DNA from: Paraburkholderia sp.
GTDB taxonomy: Bacteria; Pseudomonadota; Gammaproteobacteria; Burkholderiales; Burkholderiaceae
Reading direction: 5' to 3'
NCBI RefSeq assembly: GCF_024281035.1
Contig: NZ_JAMXLH010000037.1
Location: 19,170-83,169, forward strand
Length of the DNA: 64,000 nucleotides
A program made the translations under genes and the position numbers. Of the stretch, positions 16,057 to 26,861 are shown one piece after another; position 1 is the first letter of the stretch; each line of letters begins with the position of its first letter. The notes beneath the pieces were generated by a model, which was not told where the DNA came from, did no database searches, and saw nothing but the letters and a program-made list of their open reading frames with translations.

Positions 16057-17088
16057 ATGTCTCCTCCAGTCTCTAACGCGCGCCACGTCGTCTTCGCCGT
16101 CGCTCCCAATCTCGTGCTGCTCGACGCCTGCGGGCCCATCGAGGCGTTCTGGCGCGCCGAACTCATGGTGCGCGCCGGACATCTGGCACAGCCCGCACAG
16201 CCCGCGCACGGCGAGCCGTGTGCCTACCGCGTCACCGTCGCCTCGCTGGCGGGCGGCGTGCTGCCTACCTTCGCGGGCCTGCCGGTCGTCACGGAGCGGC
16301 TCGACGCGCTCGACTGCGCCAGCATCGATACGCTGATCGTGCCGGGCGTCCCCATCGACGACACGACGCTCCTGCAGCCCGAACTCGTCGCGTGGATTGC
16401 CGCTTGCGCACCGCGCGTACGGCGTGTCGCGTCGATCTGCACGGGGGCGTTCTATCTCGCGGCGGCGGGGTTGCTCGACGGACGCCGCGCGACGACCCAC
16501 TGGCGCAATGCGGAGCAACTGAAGCGGTGCTTTCCGGCGGTCGATGTCGATCCCGATCCGATCTTCCTGTGCGACGTGCGCGGCTCAAGCGTTGTCTGGA
16601 CGTCGGCGGGCGTGACGGCGGGCATCGACCTCGCGCTTGCGCTGATCGAAGAGGATTGCGGGCATGCGGTGGCAATCGAGGCCGCGCGGCGGCTAGTCGT
16701 GTTCATGAAGCGGCCTGGCGGCCAGGCGCAGTTCAGCGAGCCGCTGGCCGCGCAGACGTCGGCGGGCGGCACCTTCGACGCGCTGCACGGCTGGATGGCG
16801 GCGAATCTTCATCGGGAACTGAGCGTCGACCGTCTGGCCGAGGCGGCGCGCATGAGTCCGCGCACTTTCGCGCGCCGCTATGTCGAGGCGATGGGGCGCA
16901 CGCCCGCGCGCACCGTGGCGGCGATGCGCGTCGAAGCCGCCGCGCATGCGCTCCTCCAGTCGCGCCGGCCGCTCAAGCGGATCGCCGCCGATTGCGGCTT
17001 CGGCAGCGAACAGAACCTGCGACGCGCGTTCGAGCGCTCGTACGGCGTGCAGCCGCTCGATTACCGGGCGCGTTTCGCGGCGGCGTAG
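16057..17088 (+). CDS. GlxA-family AraC-type regulator with DJ-1/PfpI domain
   Basis: 343 residues. The N-terminal half (about 10-190) is a DJ-1/PfpI-like fold with DACGPIEAFWRAE and the elbow motif ASICTGAFYLAAAGLLDGR (Cys128). The C-terminal 100 residues form two helix-turn-helices of the AraC family (LSVDRLAEAARMSPRTFARRY and PLKRIAADCGFGSEQNLRRAF). Such proteins control amine, amide or choline-related catabolism in other bacteria, but nothing nearby fixes the target. Confidence 0.9.
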   Translation: MSPPVSNARHVVFAVAPNLVLLDACGPIEAFWRAELMVRAGHLAQPAQPAHGEPCAYRVTVASLAGGVLPTFAGLPVVTERLDALDCASIDTLIVPGVPIDDTTLLQPELVAWIAACAPRVRRVASICTGAFYLAAAGLLDGRRATTHWRNAEQLKRCFPAVDVDPDPIFLCDVRGSSVVWTSAGVTAGIDLALALIEEDCGHAVAIEAARRLVVFMKRPGGQAQFSEPLAAQTSAGGTFDALHGWMAANLHRELSVDRLAEAARMSPRTFARRYVEAMGRTPARTVAAMRVEAAAHALLQSRRPLKRIAADCGFGSEQNLRRAFERSYGVQPLDYRARFAAA

Positions 17089-17223
17089 TTCTACACATTC
17101 TTCTGCACATTGCTGTGCGGTTTTCGACAGGGCTTTCCGTGCGGCGCGGTTCGTGGGACGCTTGCTGTGCGGCGCGTGCCAGACGGGGCACGCGCAGGCG
17201 CAGCGCCGCGATGGCTGCGCCCG

Positions 17224-17229
17224 TATAAT
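17224..17229 (+). promoter_or_regulatory. TATAAT -10 box for the thioesterase gene
   Basis: A perfect TATAAT sits 58 nt before the start codon at 17288, in an otherwise GC-rich gap. The expected -35 position has no good match. Confidence 0.5.
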
Positions 17230-17287
17230 CGACGCCTCCCGAGACAACCCCCCCGCGCGAGCGGACATCCCACGAGCGGAGCCCATC

Positions 17288-17791
17288 ATGAGTACGCCAT
17301 CCCAGCCGCTGGACCGTTCGGAAACGACGTTTCGCTTCCTTGCCGAGCCGACCTCGGTGAATTTCGGCGGCAAAGTGCACGGCGGTGCGCTGATGAAATG
17401 GATCGACGAAACCGCCTACGCGTGCGCCGCCGTCTGGTCGGGCCGCTATTGCGTGACGGTGAGCGTCGGCAACATCCGCTTTCGGCGGCCGATTCAGGTC
17501 GGCAACATGGTCGAGCTGCGTGCGCGCGTCGTCGCGACGGGCCGTACGTCGATGCACATTCACATCACCGTGCACGCGGGCGATCCGAAGAGCGGCCAGT
17601 TGCGGCTCACGACCGATTGCCTGGTCGTGTTCGTCGCCGTCGACGAAAACAACAATCCGATTCCGGTGCCGTCGTTCGTGCCGGAAACCGACGAGCAGAA
17701 GCGTCTTGCCAAATACGCGCTCGACGTGAAGGAAGCGCTCGATGCGATCGTCGAACTGAAACCCGACGAAGTTGCGAAGGGCGTCGTTTAG
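17288..17791 (+). CDS. Hotdog-fold acyl-CoA thioesterase
   Basis: 167 residues, one hotdog domain of the YciA/acyl-CoA hydrolase type. FGGKVHGGALMKWIDETAY (26-44) carries the HGG turn and the catalytic Asp40; IRFRRPIQVGNMVELRARV forms the core strand and interface. It would release CoA from acyl-CoA in the cytoplasm; chain preference cannot be read from sequence. The ATG at 17288 is placed by the hotdog start and the TATAAT box upstream. Confidence 0.92.
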   Translation: MSTPSQPLDRSETTFRFLAEPTSVNFGGKVHGGALMKWIDETAYACAAVWSGRYCVTVSVGNIRFRRPIQVGNMVELRARVVATGRTSMHIHITVHAGDPKSGQLRLTTDCLVVFVAVDENNNPIPVPSFVPETDEQKRLAKYALDVKEALDAIVELKPDEVAKGVV

Positions 17792-17884
17792 TGCGTCTTT
17801 CAGGGCTTCGTTTGAAGCGGCGATGAAGAACGGGCGGCCTGGGCCGTCCGTTTTCGTGTTTGCTTGCGTGCGCAATGAACGCCG

Positions 17885-19285
17885 CTACGCCTTCAGATTC
17901 CCGACCATCTCCTCGGGACGCACCCACTGGTCGAATTCCTGCTCGGTGACATGGCCGAGCGCGAGCGCCGCGGCCTTGAGCGTCGTGCCTTCCTTGTGCG
18001 CCTTCTTGGCGATCTGCGCGGCCTTGTCGTAGCCGATGTGCGGATTGAGCGCGGTGACGAGCATCAGCGATTCGTTGAGCAGCGTGTCGATGCGCGCGCG
18101 GTTCGGCTCGATGCCCACGGCGCAATGGTCGTTGAACGAGAGCACGCCGTCCGCGAGCAGGCGAATCGACTGCAGCACGTTGTGCGCGATCATCGGGCGA
18201 AATACGTTCAATTCGAAATTGCCGCTCGCGCCGCCCACATTCACGGCGACGTCGTTGCCGAACACCTGGCAGCAGAGCATGGTAACTGCTTCGGATTGCG
18301 TAGGATTAACCTTGCCTGGCATGATCGAACTGCCGGGCTCATTCTCGGGAATCGACAATTCGCCCAGCCCGCAACGCGGTCCGCTCGCGAGCCAGCGAAT
18401 ATCGTTGGCGATTTTCATGAGGCTCGCGGCGACGGTCTTGAGCGCGCCGTGCGCGAATACCAGCGCATCGGCGGCGGCCATCACCTCGAACTTGCTCGGG
18501 GCCGTTACGAAGGGCACGCCGGTGAGCCTGCCGATCGTTTCGGCCACCTTCTGCGCGAACTGCGGGTGCGCATTCAGTCCCGTGCCGACTGCCGTGCCGC
18601 CCTGCGCGAGTTCGTACAGATGCGGCAGCGCCGATTGCACATGGCGGATGCCCTGATCGAGCTGCGCGACATAGCCGGAAAACTCCTGGCCGAGCGTGAG
18701 CGGCGTGGCGTCCTGCAGGTGCGTGCGGCCGATTTTCACGATGTCGGCGAAAGCCCGTGACTTGCCGTCGAGCGTGTCGCGCAGCGTCTTCAACGCGGGC
18801 AGCAGATGCTTGACGACGCCGTACGCGGCGGCGACGTGCATCGCCGTGGGGAACACGTCGTTCGACGACTGGCCGCGGTTCACATCGTCGTTTGGATGGA
18901 CGAGGCGCGCTTCGCCGCGCTCGCCGCCCAGAATCTCGCTCGCGCGGTTCGCGATCACCTCGTTGAGGTTCATGTTGGTCTGCGTGCCGGAGCCGGTTTG
19001 CCAGACCGCGAGCGGGAATTCGCCGGGATGTTTGCCGGCGATGATCTCGTCGGCGGCCTGCATGATGGCGTGCGCCTTTTTCTCGTCGAGCACGCCGAGC
19101 CCGAGATTCACCTCGGCTGCCGCGCGCTTGATCGTGGCCAGCGCGGTGATCAGCTCCGGCGACTGCTTCTCGGTGGAAATGCGGAAATTCTGCAGGGAGC
19201 GCTGCGTCTGCGCGCCCCAGAGGCGCGCGGCCGGCACGGCGATTTCGCCGAACGTGTCGCGTTCCATTCTTGTGTCTTCGGTCAT
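17885..19285 (-). CDS. fumC: Class II fumarate hydratase
   Basis: 466 residues. Interconverts fumarate and malate in the TCA cycle as an iron-free tetramer. The lyase signature [11 protein letters not shown] is at 318-328. Further active-site segments are [11 protein letters not shown] (99-109), [11 protein letters not shown] and [11 protein letters not shown]. The ATG at 19285 has GGAG six nt upstream; a second ATG at 19267 is possible. It stands alone, convergent with the thioesterase gene. Confidence 0.96.
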   Translation of the reverse strand: MTEDTRMERDTFGEIAVPAARLWGAQTQRSLQNFRISTEKQSPELITALATIKRAAAEVNLGLGVLDEKKAHAIMQAADEIIAGKHPGEFPLAVWQTGSGTQTNMNLNEVIANRASEILGGERGEARLVHPNDDVNRGQSSNDVFPTAMHVAAAYGVVKHLLPALKTLRDTLDGKSRAFADIVKIGRTHLQDATPLTLGQEFSGYVAQLDQGIRHVQSALPHLYELAQGGTAVGTGLNAHPQFAQKVAETIGRLTGVPFVTAPSKFEVMAAADALVFAHGALKTVAASLMKIANDIRWLASGPRCGLGELSIPENEPGSSIMPGKVNPTQSEAVTMLCCQVFGNDVAVNVGGASGNFELNVFRPMIAHNVLQSIRLLADGVLSFNDHCAVGIEPNRARIDTLLNESLMLVTALNPHIGYDKAAQIAKKAHKEGTTLKAAALALGHVTEQEFDQWVRPEEMVGNLKA

Positions 19286-19389
19286 GGTCCACTCCGGTGG
19301 ATGGTGCGGCGCCGACTCGCGGGGTCGAAGCCCGACGTCGGATCGCGCACTCAAAGCGCGCGGTCGGCGTTTGCAGTCGAAGCTCGCGG

Positions 19390-21135
19390 TTAAAGCTGAT
19401 TGTCGAGCGGCAACAGCAAGAATAGCCCGGTTAGCACGTTCCGGTAGAAACCCGCGTGGGGATCGAGGTTGTAGGTGTGAACCACGCCGTTCTCCACGTC
19501 GGTCCACACGAGCGGTGAATGCGCGGCGGTGTTGCCCGTAAGCTGCGCACCTTCTTCGGGCGTGGCGAGCGTCACGCGGTAGCTGAGTTCGGGCGAAGTC
19601 GCGCGCGCGAAATAGCTGGCGACTTCGTGTGCGAGCGTGGGGCTGTCGATCGTGAGCGCGAGTTCGGTGTTGAGACGCGCCGAGCGCGGATCGAGATTGA
19701 GCGAACCGATCACGAGCGTGCGCTCGTCGATCACGTAAGCCTTCGCGTGCAGGCTCGCTCGCGAGCCCGAACCCGCGATGCCGCGCAGGCGCAGATCCCG
19801 CCGCCCGGGTTGGGTCGGCTTGAACTCGTAGAGTTCGGCGCCCGCGTGCAGAAGCGGCACGCGGTAGGGGCTGTAGCCGGCCTGCACGGCGATGGCGTCG
19901 GTCGCGGCGAGCGAGTTGGTGAGGATCGCGACGCGCACGCCGTGCGCGCTCAGCTTGTGCACTTCCTGTACGCCCGTATCGTGCGGCACGAAATACGGCG
20001 TGAACACGAGCACGCTCGTCTGCGCGGTGCGGATGCGCTCGATCAGCGAGCGCATCGCGTCGCCTGGCTGTGCGCTCTGCGTCTCTTGTGCATTGGCGAT
20101 CTTGCCGGGCGAATCGGCGACGAACGTGCAATCCGCCCAGTCGAGCCCCAACTGGTGCCCGGCGATCTGCGCGGCAAGCGGAGTGGCGTTCAGCGGCTTC
20201 GCATCGTACGGGTCGGCGTTCTTGTGCCAGTGCTCGCGCAACATGTTGCGCGCGTTGTCGAGTTCGTGCTGATCGAAGGTCTGATGATTCAGCGCGCTGA
20301 GCGGATACGACATGCTGCTGTTCCAGTAGTCGTCGAAACTCGCCGACACCTGCGCGGCGACCGGACCGGCCGCGAGCACGTCGAGGTCGGTGAACTGCAG
20401 CGTCGGGCTTGCGCTGAAGTACTCGTCGCCGAGATTGCGGCCGCCGACGATCGCCAGCTGGTTGTCGACGATCATCGCCTTGTTGTGCATGCGGCGCGTG
20501 AACTGGTCGAGGTCGGTGAACAGGTTCGCCGTGCGCGTGAACAGGCTCTCCTGCGCGCTGCCGTACGGATTGAACACGCGGATCTCGATCAGCGGGTGCG
20601 TGTTCAGCGCGGCCATCAGGCTGTCGATGTCGTGAAAGTTCAGATCGTCGACGAGCATGCGCACGCGCACGCCGCGATCGGCCGCGTAGAGCGCCGCGCC
20701 GAGCAGCAGCTTGCCGGTCGTGTCCTCGTTCGCGATGTAGTACTGCAGATCGAGCGTGCGCGTCGCCGCACGGGCGAGTGCGATGCGCATCTGGAGCGCG
20801 TCGGTGCCGGTGGCGAGCAGGCGAAAGCCCGACTGGCCAGGATGCGCGGCCTCGGGCGCCGCGAGCGCGGCGTGAAGCGGCGTATCCGCGGAGGGTGACA
20901 GTGCGTGCGTGGTCTGGCGCGGGAGTGCCGTGGCGGGCGGACGTGTCGCGCACGCTGTGACGAGCGAGGCGCAGAGCACCGCGAAAAGCAAGAGGAGACG
21001 GGTTCGTGCAAAGAACACGATGCGCCGTGTGCGGCGCGCGCGGGAGCGGGCGGGGGACGGCGAGACGCGCTGCGCGTGCGTGGCCGCGCGGTTACGGCAC
21101 GGCGAGGAATCGGTTGGGACTGGATGCGCGGTCAA
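19390..21135 (-). CDS. Phospholipase D-family lipoprotein (ClsC/YmdC-like)
   Basis: 581 residues with two HKD catalytic motifs: HNKAMIVD (His217, Lys219, Asp224) and HAKAYVID (His463, Lys465, Asp470). These define the phospholipase D superfamily, and the two-domain layout matches cardiolipin synthase C-type proteins. A hydrophobic segment ends in LVTAC (Cys62), a good lipobox, so the mature protein is probably membrane-anchored. The 40-residue Arg/Ser-rich extension before the signal core suggests the annotated start is too far upstream; a GTG near codon 40 is an alternative. Confidence 0.87.
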   Translation of the reverse strand: MTAHPVPTDSSPCRNRAATHAQRVSPSPARSRARRTRRIVFFARTRLLLLFAVLCASLVTACATRPPATALPRQTTHALSPSADTPLHAALAAPEAAHPGQSGFRLLATGTDALQMRIALARAATRTLDLQYYIANEDTTGKLLLGAALYAADRGVRVRMLVDDLNFHDIDSLMAALNTHPLIEIRVFNPYGSAQESLFTRTANLFTDLDQFTRRMHNKAMIVDNQLAIVGGRNLGDEYFSASPTLQFTDLDVLAAGPVAAQVSASFDDYWNSSMSYPLSALNHQTFDQHELDNARNMLREHWHKNADPYDAKPLNATPLAAQIAGHQLGLDWADCTFVADSPGKIANAQETQSAQPGDAMRSLIERIRTAQTSVLVFTPYFVPHDTGVQEVHKLSAHGVRVAILTNSLAATDAIAVQAGYSPYRVPLLHAGAELYEFKPTQPGRRDLRLRGIAGSGSRASLHAKAYVIDERTLVIGSLNLDPRSARLNTELALTIDSPTLAHEVASYFARATSPELSYRVTLATPEEGAQLTGNTAAHSPLVWTDVENGVVHTYNLDPHAGFYRNVLTGLFLLLPLDNQL

Positions 21136-21327
21136 GCAGAGTCTCCGGGGCGAACGAGGCGCGCAGCGTTTCGTATTCGTTTCACGGCGTTCGCGAGGAT
21201 TCTACGGGAAGCGGCGCAGCGGGCGCCGCGAGCCGTCCCGACGGCCGCCGTCGTTTCGGATCGGCTGGAAACGTCGGGACACGGGCGCATGCGACACTGC
21301 ATTCGTCCTGAACGAATGGAGATGGCG

Positions 21328-21651
21328 ATGCATGCAGCGAAGCCTGTGACGACCTTGAACGTCGCACGCGGAACGTGCCGCACATGGCGTGCCGCGCGTG
21401 GCGGCTGGCTGATCGTGCGCGCGTGCGCGTGGCGCGCGTGGGTCACGGTGGAGGGCGATCCCGCGGATTACTGGCTCGCGCCTGGCGAGGCGCTGCTTTT
21501 GGCGCACGGGGAGCGGGTCAGGATCGGCGGATGGAACGAGGATGTCTGTTGCGAATGGCGCGCGCTCGATGCGGTGCCGAGGGTGCCGTTGGCGCTGCTG
21601 GTGCCGTCGATGCCATCGGTGCCGCTGGCGCCTTTGCGCGGCACGCACTGA
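21328..21651 (+). CDS. DUF2917-type protein
   Basis: 107 residues from the third of three closely spaced in-frame ATGs (21316, 21322, 21328); GGAG six nt before 21328 favours it. The core LIVRACAWRAWVTVEGDP...DYWLAPGEALLLA matches the DUF2917 pattern of a small beta-domain common in Burkholderia. The C-terminal tail is a low-complexity PLALL/PSMPSVPLAPL stretch. Function unknown. It is divergent from the PLD gene and convergent with the MATE gene. Confidence 0.7.
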   Translation: MHAAKPVTTLNVARGTCRTWRAARGGWLIVRACAWRAWVTVEGDPADYWLAPGEALLLAHGERVRIGGWNEDVCCEWRALDAVPRVPLALLVPSMPSVPLAPLRGTH

Positions 21652-21670
21652 GCCTGACCCTCGCGGCGCT

Positions 21671-23068
21671 TCAGCCGCGCGCCGCCGATCCAGTGTCGCG
21701 GCGCAGGCTCCTGCGGTGAAAGCGCCACGTCATCAGCAGCGCAACCGTGGCGAGCCCTGCGGCGAGGCCCCACCAGAGGCCGCGTGCACCAAGGCCGAAG
21801 TGGAACGCGAGCACATAGCCCGTGGGAAAGCCGATGCCCCAGTAGCCGAGCGTGGCCGCCAGCATCGGAATACGCGTGTCCTTGAGTCCGCGCAGGCAGC
21901 CCGATCCCACCGTCTGCACGCCGTCGACGATCTGGAACAGCGCGGCCACACCGAGCAGCGACGTTGCGAGCGCGACGGTTGCCGCGTTGGCGGGGTCGTC
22001 CAGATGCAGATACAGGCCGACGATCCAGCGCGGCGCGAGCACCATCACGAGCGCCGACATCGACATGAATCCCACGCCGAGCCCGAGCGCGGCGAATCCC
22101 GCATGGCGCGCCGCGTGCGGTTGTCCCGCGCCGGCCCAGTAGCCGACGCGCACGTTGGCCGCCTGGCCGATCGCGAGCGGCACCATGAACGACACCGATG
22201 CGACGTTCAGCGCGATCTGGTGCGCCGCGAGCGGCATGGCGCCGAGCAGGCCCATCAGCAGGCCGGTGGCGAGGAACAGCGTGGCTTCGACGGCATAGGT
22301 GATCGCGACCGGCCAGCCGATCGAGACGAGTTCGCCCATCAGCGGCGCCGTGGGCCGCCGCGCGGCAACGAAATGCTGGTGCGAGGGCCGCAGGTGCAGG
22401 AGCGCCATCAGCACGATGGCGATGAGCCAGACCGTGATCGCGGTGGCCGCAGCCGAGCCGAGGAACCCGAGCCGCGGCAGGCCCCACACGCCGTGGATGA
22501 GCCCGTAATTGAGAAAACCGTTGACGAACACGCACGCGATCGATACCCAGAGCAGCCGTTTTCCCGCACCGATCGCGGGCAGGAACGAGCGCATGAGCCC
22601 CACGCCGATCAGGCTTGCGGGCGCGCCCCAGCGCAGCACCGCTGCGTATTCGCCGACGTGATGCGCAAGCAGCGCCGGCTCGCCGAGTGCGAGCAGGATG
22701 GGCGTCGCAAACGAGAGCAGCGCGAACGCGGGTAGCGCGAGCATCAGGGAGAGCGCGAAACCGGTCCAGTAGATATGCGGCACGTGGCTCTCGTTGTCCG
22801 CGCCGCGCGCCTGCGCGACGCTCACGCTCACTGAGGTCAGCACGCCTTGCAGCACCGTCACGACGACGAAGAACAGGTTCGCGCCGAGCCCGCCTGCGGC
22901 GAGCGCGTCGGAGCCGAGGGAGCCGAGCAGCACCGTGTCCGTGACGCCCATCGCCATCTGCGAAAGTTGTGCGATGGCGAGCGGCGCGGCGAGACGGGCG
23001 GTGTCGGCGGCGTGGCCGGTCAGCGTGGGTGGCGCGATGGCGCGCGCGGCGAGCGTCGGTCGAGTCAT
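21671..23068 (-). CDS. MATE-family multidrug efflux protein
   Basis: 465 residues with about twelve membrane segments in two repeated halves, as in NorM-type antiporters. It begins LAAPLAIAQLSQMAMGVTDTVLLGSLG, the usual MATE opening with the VTDTVLLG motif. It would export cationic compounds in exchange for Na+ or H+. Start ATG 23068 is preferred over the TTG at 23077; no strong ribosome site is visible. Confidence 0.92.
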   Translation of the reverse strand: MTRPTLAARAIAPPTLTGHAADTARLAAPLAIAQLSQMAMGVTDTVLLGSLGSDALAAGGLGANLFFVVVTVLQGVLTSVSVSVAQARGADNESHVPHIYWTGFALSLMLALPAFALLSFATPILLALGEPALLAHHVGEYAAVLRWGAPASLIGVGLMRSFLPAIGAGKRLLWVSIACVFVNGFLNYGLIHGVWGLPRLGFLGSAAATAITVWLIAIVLMALLHLRPSHQHFVAARRPTAPLMGELVSIGWPVAITYAVEATLFLATGLLMGLLGAMPLAAHQIALNVASVSFMVPLAIGQAANVRVGYWAGAGQPHAARHAGFAALGLGVGFMSMSALVMVLAPRWIVGLYLHLDDPANAATVALATSLLGVAALFQIVDGVQTVGSGCLRGLKDTRIPMLAATLGYWGIGFPTGYVLAFHFGLGARGLWWGLAAGLATVALLMTWRFHRRSLRRDTGSAARG

Positions 23069-23212
23069 GAAAAACAAGCGGCGCGAATAATCGCGCCGCG
23101 TATACGTTAGAGAGGAGAGGGCGTTCTGTCGAAGCTCACAGCTTATGGCCGGATGGCGGCGTTGTCGATCACGAAGCCCATTTTTGGTGCGAATTCTTTC
23201 AATCGGCTTCTT

Positions 23213-23434
23213 TCAATCGGCTTCGCGCACGGCGATGCGCGTGTCGCCGAGCAGCACCACCTGGCCCGCGCGAATCTTGCAGGTCTTGCGCAGTTCGACT
23301 TCGCCGTCCACCTTGACCGCGCCCGAAGCGACGATCTGTTTGGCCGAGCCGCCGCTATCGGCGAGTCCGGTGATCTTCAGGAGGTTGTGCAGTTCGACGA
23401 AATCGCCGGTCAGCGTGAAATCGAGGTTAGGCAT
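23213..23434 (-). CDS. S4-domain RNA-binding protein (YbcJ-like)
   Basis: 73 residues forming a single S4 domain (FVELHNLLKITGLADSGGSA, VDGEVELRKTCKIRAG). Stand-alone S4 proteins of this type bind structured RNA; the role is not established. The following 257 nt (23435-23691) hold no gene that I can support. Confidence 0.88.
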   Translation of the reverse strand: MPNLDFTLTGDFVELHNLLKITGLADSGGSAKQIVASGAVKVDGEVELRKTCKIRAGQVVLLGDTRIAVREAD

Positions 23435-23691
23435 GGCGTGTACGGTTCTCCGGCCTTTCAGACGGCCGGAATCGGGTGAGTCGAAGGGTTCGCATCATAA
23501 GCGATGTGATGCGGCCATGTGCTGCGGTCTTGTACCGTGCGTTGACCCAATGTCGGTGTTCTCGCACGCAACATGGCTTCAGAGAGGATACGCCGTGGCG
23601 CGCTGCGCCGAACCGCTGCCGTTCGGCCATAAATGCCGCCAGATCGCGGTGCGAACGGCGCTTGCGGGCGCGGGGTGTATGGATATACAGT

Positions 23692-25854
23692 ATGCGTCGC
23701 CGCCCCCGATCCCTGACGCCCACTGCCGTGTCCACCGTTGTCGAAAACCCCGCTCCGAGCACCGCCGCCTGGCTCGCGAAGCTCAACGACGCGCAGCGCG
23801 CCGCCGTCGAACATGGCGGCCCCGGCGCATTCGCTCCGGGCGCGACGCTGCCGCCGCCGCTGCTCGTCATCGCGGGCGCGGGTTCGGGCAAAACCAATAC
23901 GCTCGCCCATCGCGTCGCCCATCTGGTTGTCAACGGCGCCGATCCGCACCGTATCCTGCTGCTAACTTTCTCGCGGCGCGCGGCGCTCGAAATGACGCGC
24001 CGCGTCGGCCGCATCGCCGCCGGCGTGCCAGGCGCGGCGGCTACGCTCGCCCAGGGGCTCACGTGGGCGGGCACGTTTCATGGCATCGGCGCGCGCCTGC
24101 TGCGCGAGTACGCCGAACACATCGGCTTGTCGCCCGCGTTCACGATCAACGACCGTGAGGATTCCGCCGATCTGATGAACCTTGTGCGCCATGAGCTTGG
24201 TTTGTCGGCGAAAGACAAGCGCTTCCCGTCGAAGTCCACGTGTCTGGCCATCTACTCGCGGGTCGTCAACACCACGGATACGCTCGCGGAGGTCCTCAAT
24301 CGGGCGTTCACGTGGTGCCTCGAATGGGAACCGCAACTGCGCGCGCTCTTCGCGGCGTACGTCGATGCGAAGCAGAAGCAGAACGTCCTCGACTACGACG
24401 ACCTGCTGCTCTACTGGGCGCACATGGCTGCCGAACCGTCGATTGCCGCCGATCTCGCGGCCCGCTTCGATCACGTTCTGGTGGACGAGTATCAGGACAC
24501 CAACCGCCTGCAGGCCGCGATCCTGCTCGCGCTCAAGCCCGACGGGCGCGGGCTCACGGTGGTCGGCGACGACGCGCAGGCGATCTATTCGTTTCGCGGC
24601 GCGACCGTGCGCAACATCCTCGACTTCCCGGCGCACTTCGATCCGCCTGCGCGCCAGGTGACGCTCGAGCGCAACTACCGCTCGACGCAGCCGATTCTCG
24701 CCGCGTCCAACGCCGTGATCGACGCCGCGCGCGAGCGCTTCACGAAGAACCTCTGGAGCGAGCAGGCATCGGCGCAGCGTCCGCGTCTCGTGACCGTCGC
24801 GGACGAAGCCACCCAGGCGCGCTATGTGGTCGAGCAGATTCTCGCGGCGCGCGAGGAGGGCATGAAGCTCAAGCAGCAGGCCGTGCTGTTTCGCGCCGCG
24901 CACCACAGCGCGACGCTCGAAATCGAACTCGCGCGCCGCAACATTCCGTTCGTGAAGTTCGGCGGGCTGCGCTTTCTCGATGCCGCGCACGTCAAGGACG
25001 TGCTCGCGGTGCTGCGCTGGGCCGAGAATCCGCTTGACCGCGTCGCGGGCTTTCGCGTGACCCAGCTGATGCCGGGCGTCGGTCCGGCCACGGCTGCGCG
25101 GCTGCTCGATCAGGTTGCGGCGTGTACGGGCGCGTATCGCGCCGCCGAGGCGCTCGCCGCGTTCGCGCCGCCGCCGCGCGCGGCGGCCGACTGGGCCGCG
25201 TTCGCCGCGCTGATCGAGAACGTCGGTGCGCGTGCGACGCCGTGGCCCGCCGAATTCGAGCTGGTGCGGCGCTGGTACGAGCCGCATCTGGAGCGCAATC
25301 ACGAAGACGCGTCCGCGCGGCTCGCGGACCTGCTGCAAATGGAGAGCATTGCGAGCACCTACGCGTCGCGCGAGCGCTTCCTCACGGAACTCACGCTCGA
25401 TCCGCCGGATGCGACGAGCGCCGAATCGGCCGATCCGCTGCTCGACGAGGACTACCTGATTCTCTCGACGATCCATTCGGCCAAAGGGCAGGAGTGGCGC
25501 AACGTGTTCGTGCTCAACGGCGTGGATGGCTGCATTCCGTCCGATCTGGGCGCGGGCAGCGACGAGGAACTCGAGGAAGAGCGGCGTCTGCTGTATGTGG
25601 CGATGACGCGCGCGAAGGAAGATCTGCACATTGTCGTGCCGCAGCGCTTCTACGTGCACAACCAGACTGCGTCGGGCGACCGCCATGTCTGGGCGTCGCG
25701 GACGCGTTTCATTGCGGCGTCCGCGCTGCCGCTCTTCGAGTCGTGCGCCTGGCCGCCCGCGCCCGTGGTGACGGCGCCGGGTGCCGCAGGCCTCGCGGCC
25801 GCCGCGAAAGCGAAGATCGAGATCGGCGCGAAGCTCCGGAAGATGTGGGAGTAG
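23692..25854 (+). CDS. UvrD/Rep-family ATP-dependent DNA helicase
   Basis: 720 residues from ATG 23692, or 708 from GTG 23728 (beginning VSTVVENP); neither has a good ribosome site. Superfamily 1 motifs are in order: IAGAGSGKTNTLAHR (I/Walker A), LVDEYQDTN (II), VVGDDAQAIYSFRGA (III), RNYRSTQPI (IV), STIHSAKGQEW (V) and LLYVAMTRAKEDL (VI). It is a 3'-5' helicase for repair or replication restart. It is shorter than UvrD and is not RecB, since no nuclease domain follows. Confidence 0.92.
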   Translation: MRRRPRSLTPTAVSTVVENPAPSTAAWLAKLNDAQRAAVEHGGPGAFAPGATLPPPLLVIAGAGSGKTNTLAHRVAHLVVNGADPHRILLLTFSRRAALEMTRRVGRIAAGVPGAAATLAQGLTWAGTFHGIGARLLREYAEHIGLSPAFTINDREDSADLMNLVRHELGLSAKDKRFPSKSTCLAIYSRVVNTTDTLAEVLNRAFTWCLEWEPQLRALFAAYVDAKQKQNVLDYDDLLLYWAHMAAEPSIAADLAARFDHVLVDEYQDTNRLQAAILLALKPDGRGLTVVGDDAQAIYSFRGATVRNILDFPAHFDPPARQVTLERNYRSTQPILAASNAVIDAARERFTKNLWSEQASAQRPRLVTVADEATQARYVVEQILAAREEGMKLKQQAVLFRAAHHSATLEIELARRNIPFVKFGGLRFLDAAHVKDVLAVLRWAENPLDRVAGFRVTQLMPGVGPATAARLLDQVAACTGAYRAAEALAAFAPPPRAAADWAAFAALIENVGARATPWPAEFELVRRWYEPHLERNHEDASARLADLLQMESIASTYASRERFLTELTLDPPDATSAESADPLLDEDYLILSTIHSAKGQEWRNVFVLNGVDGCIPSDLGAGSDEELEEERRLLYVAMTRAKEDLHIVVPQRFYVHNQTASGDRHVWASRTRFIAASALPLFESCAWPPAPVVTAPGAAGLAAAAKAKIEIGAKLRKMWE

Positions 25855-25901
25855 GCCGCTTCAGCGTGGGCGCCGGCCGGCCTGGTGTGGCTTGGTGCGG
25901 C

Positions 25902-26675
25902 TTACTGCATCTTGGTGGGATTGTGGCCGTGCGGCTCGTTGTTCCGGGGCGGGATGAACACGTTGCGCAACCAGGCGGCCATGCGCGAGAAGAGGTCGTC
26001 GGGTTCCTCGACGAAAATCTCCGGCTTTAACAGGCGCAGATACTCGACGATCTGCTGCGCTTCCTGCTTCTGGAACGCGCCGTGGTTGATCGCAAGGCGC
26101 AGCAGCCCGCGCAGTTCGCCCAGGCGCTCGCGCGCGGTACTGCCGGTGCTCGTTTCGCAGCCGATCTTCGCTTCGTAGATGCGCTGGCGCATCGATTCGG
26201 AGAGGCGCCACGCGGGCGTCTGCATCGTCTCTTCGAGCACCCGCATGTCCTGCACGGACGCCTTGATCTGCGCCGCGAGCGGATCGATCAGCATCGATTC
26301 GCCCTGCGCTTCGGTGACGATCGCCTCCGCCCAATCCCGGCACTGCTTGGTCAGTTCCTCGGGCGTCCACTCAGGGCGCGACGCAAAGCCGAAGCCAAAT
26401 TCGGTTGCCTGCCGCATCAGGATCGAGACCACTTCGGGGAATTCCTTGTCGAGCGTGCGCTTGGCCCAGGCATACTGCCCGCCCGCCAACATGCGCTGCA
26501 CCGCGTGCTCCGTGAGCGGCACCATGTTGTCGAGCAGCTTGGCGCGCAGGAAATCCTCGAACGACGGCGTCGCGAACTGCGGATCGAGCTTAAGCGACAC
26601 GCGCAAGAAGGCTTCGAAGTCCTTGCGCAGCGTCGCAAGCGTTTCGTCCTTGAGATTGAGGGTGATGTGCCCCAT
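25902..26675 (-). CDS. Conserved protein of unknown function
   Basis: 257 residues from the internal ATG at 26675 (MGHITLNLKDETLATL). It looks soluble and helical; no motif was recognised. The N-terminus (HITLNLKDETLATLRKDFEAFLRV) may form an amphipathic helix, and the tail is Asn/Pro-rich (PPRNNEPHGHNPTKMQ). It stands alone, convergent with the helicase gene. I do not assign a function. Confidence 0.75.
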   Translation of the reverse strand: MGHITLNLKDETLATLRKDFEAFLRVSLKLDPQFATPSFEDFLRAKLLDNMVPLTEHAVQRMLAGGQYAWAKRTLDKEFPEVVSILMRQATEFGFGFASRPEWTPEELTKQCRDWAEAIVTEAQGESMLIDPLAAQIKASVQDMRVLEETMQTPAWRLSESMRQRIYEAKIGCETSTGSTARERLGELRGLLRLAINHGAFQKQEAQQIVEYLRLLKPEIFVEEPDDLFSRMAAWLRNVFIPPRNNEPHGHNPTKMQ

Positions 26676-26861
26676 GTGGTCGTCCCGTGTAATCCGTGCC
26701 GTATTGCATCGTGCCGACGCAAGATGCACCGCGCGCAGGAACCGCCGACCGCGAGCACGTGGTCAGTGGCGCCGAAGCAGGCTTTGACGGGATTAACGGC
26801 GAAACGAAAGGAAACTTGAGCGGGGACGCGCGGGTCGCGCCTGGCGGGGCGAACCCGCCGG

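Noticed and set aside
17885..20953. Fusion of fumC with the upstream phospholipase D-like gene
   Set aside because: The open frame upstream of 19285 is an out-of-frame reading of the PLD gene; FumC starts cleanly at 19285 with GGAG.
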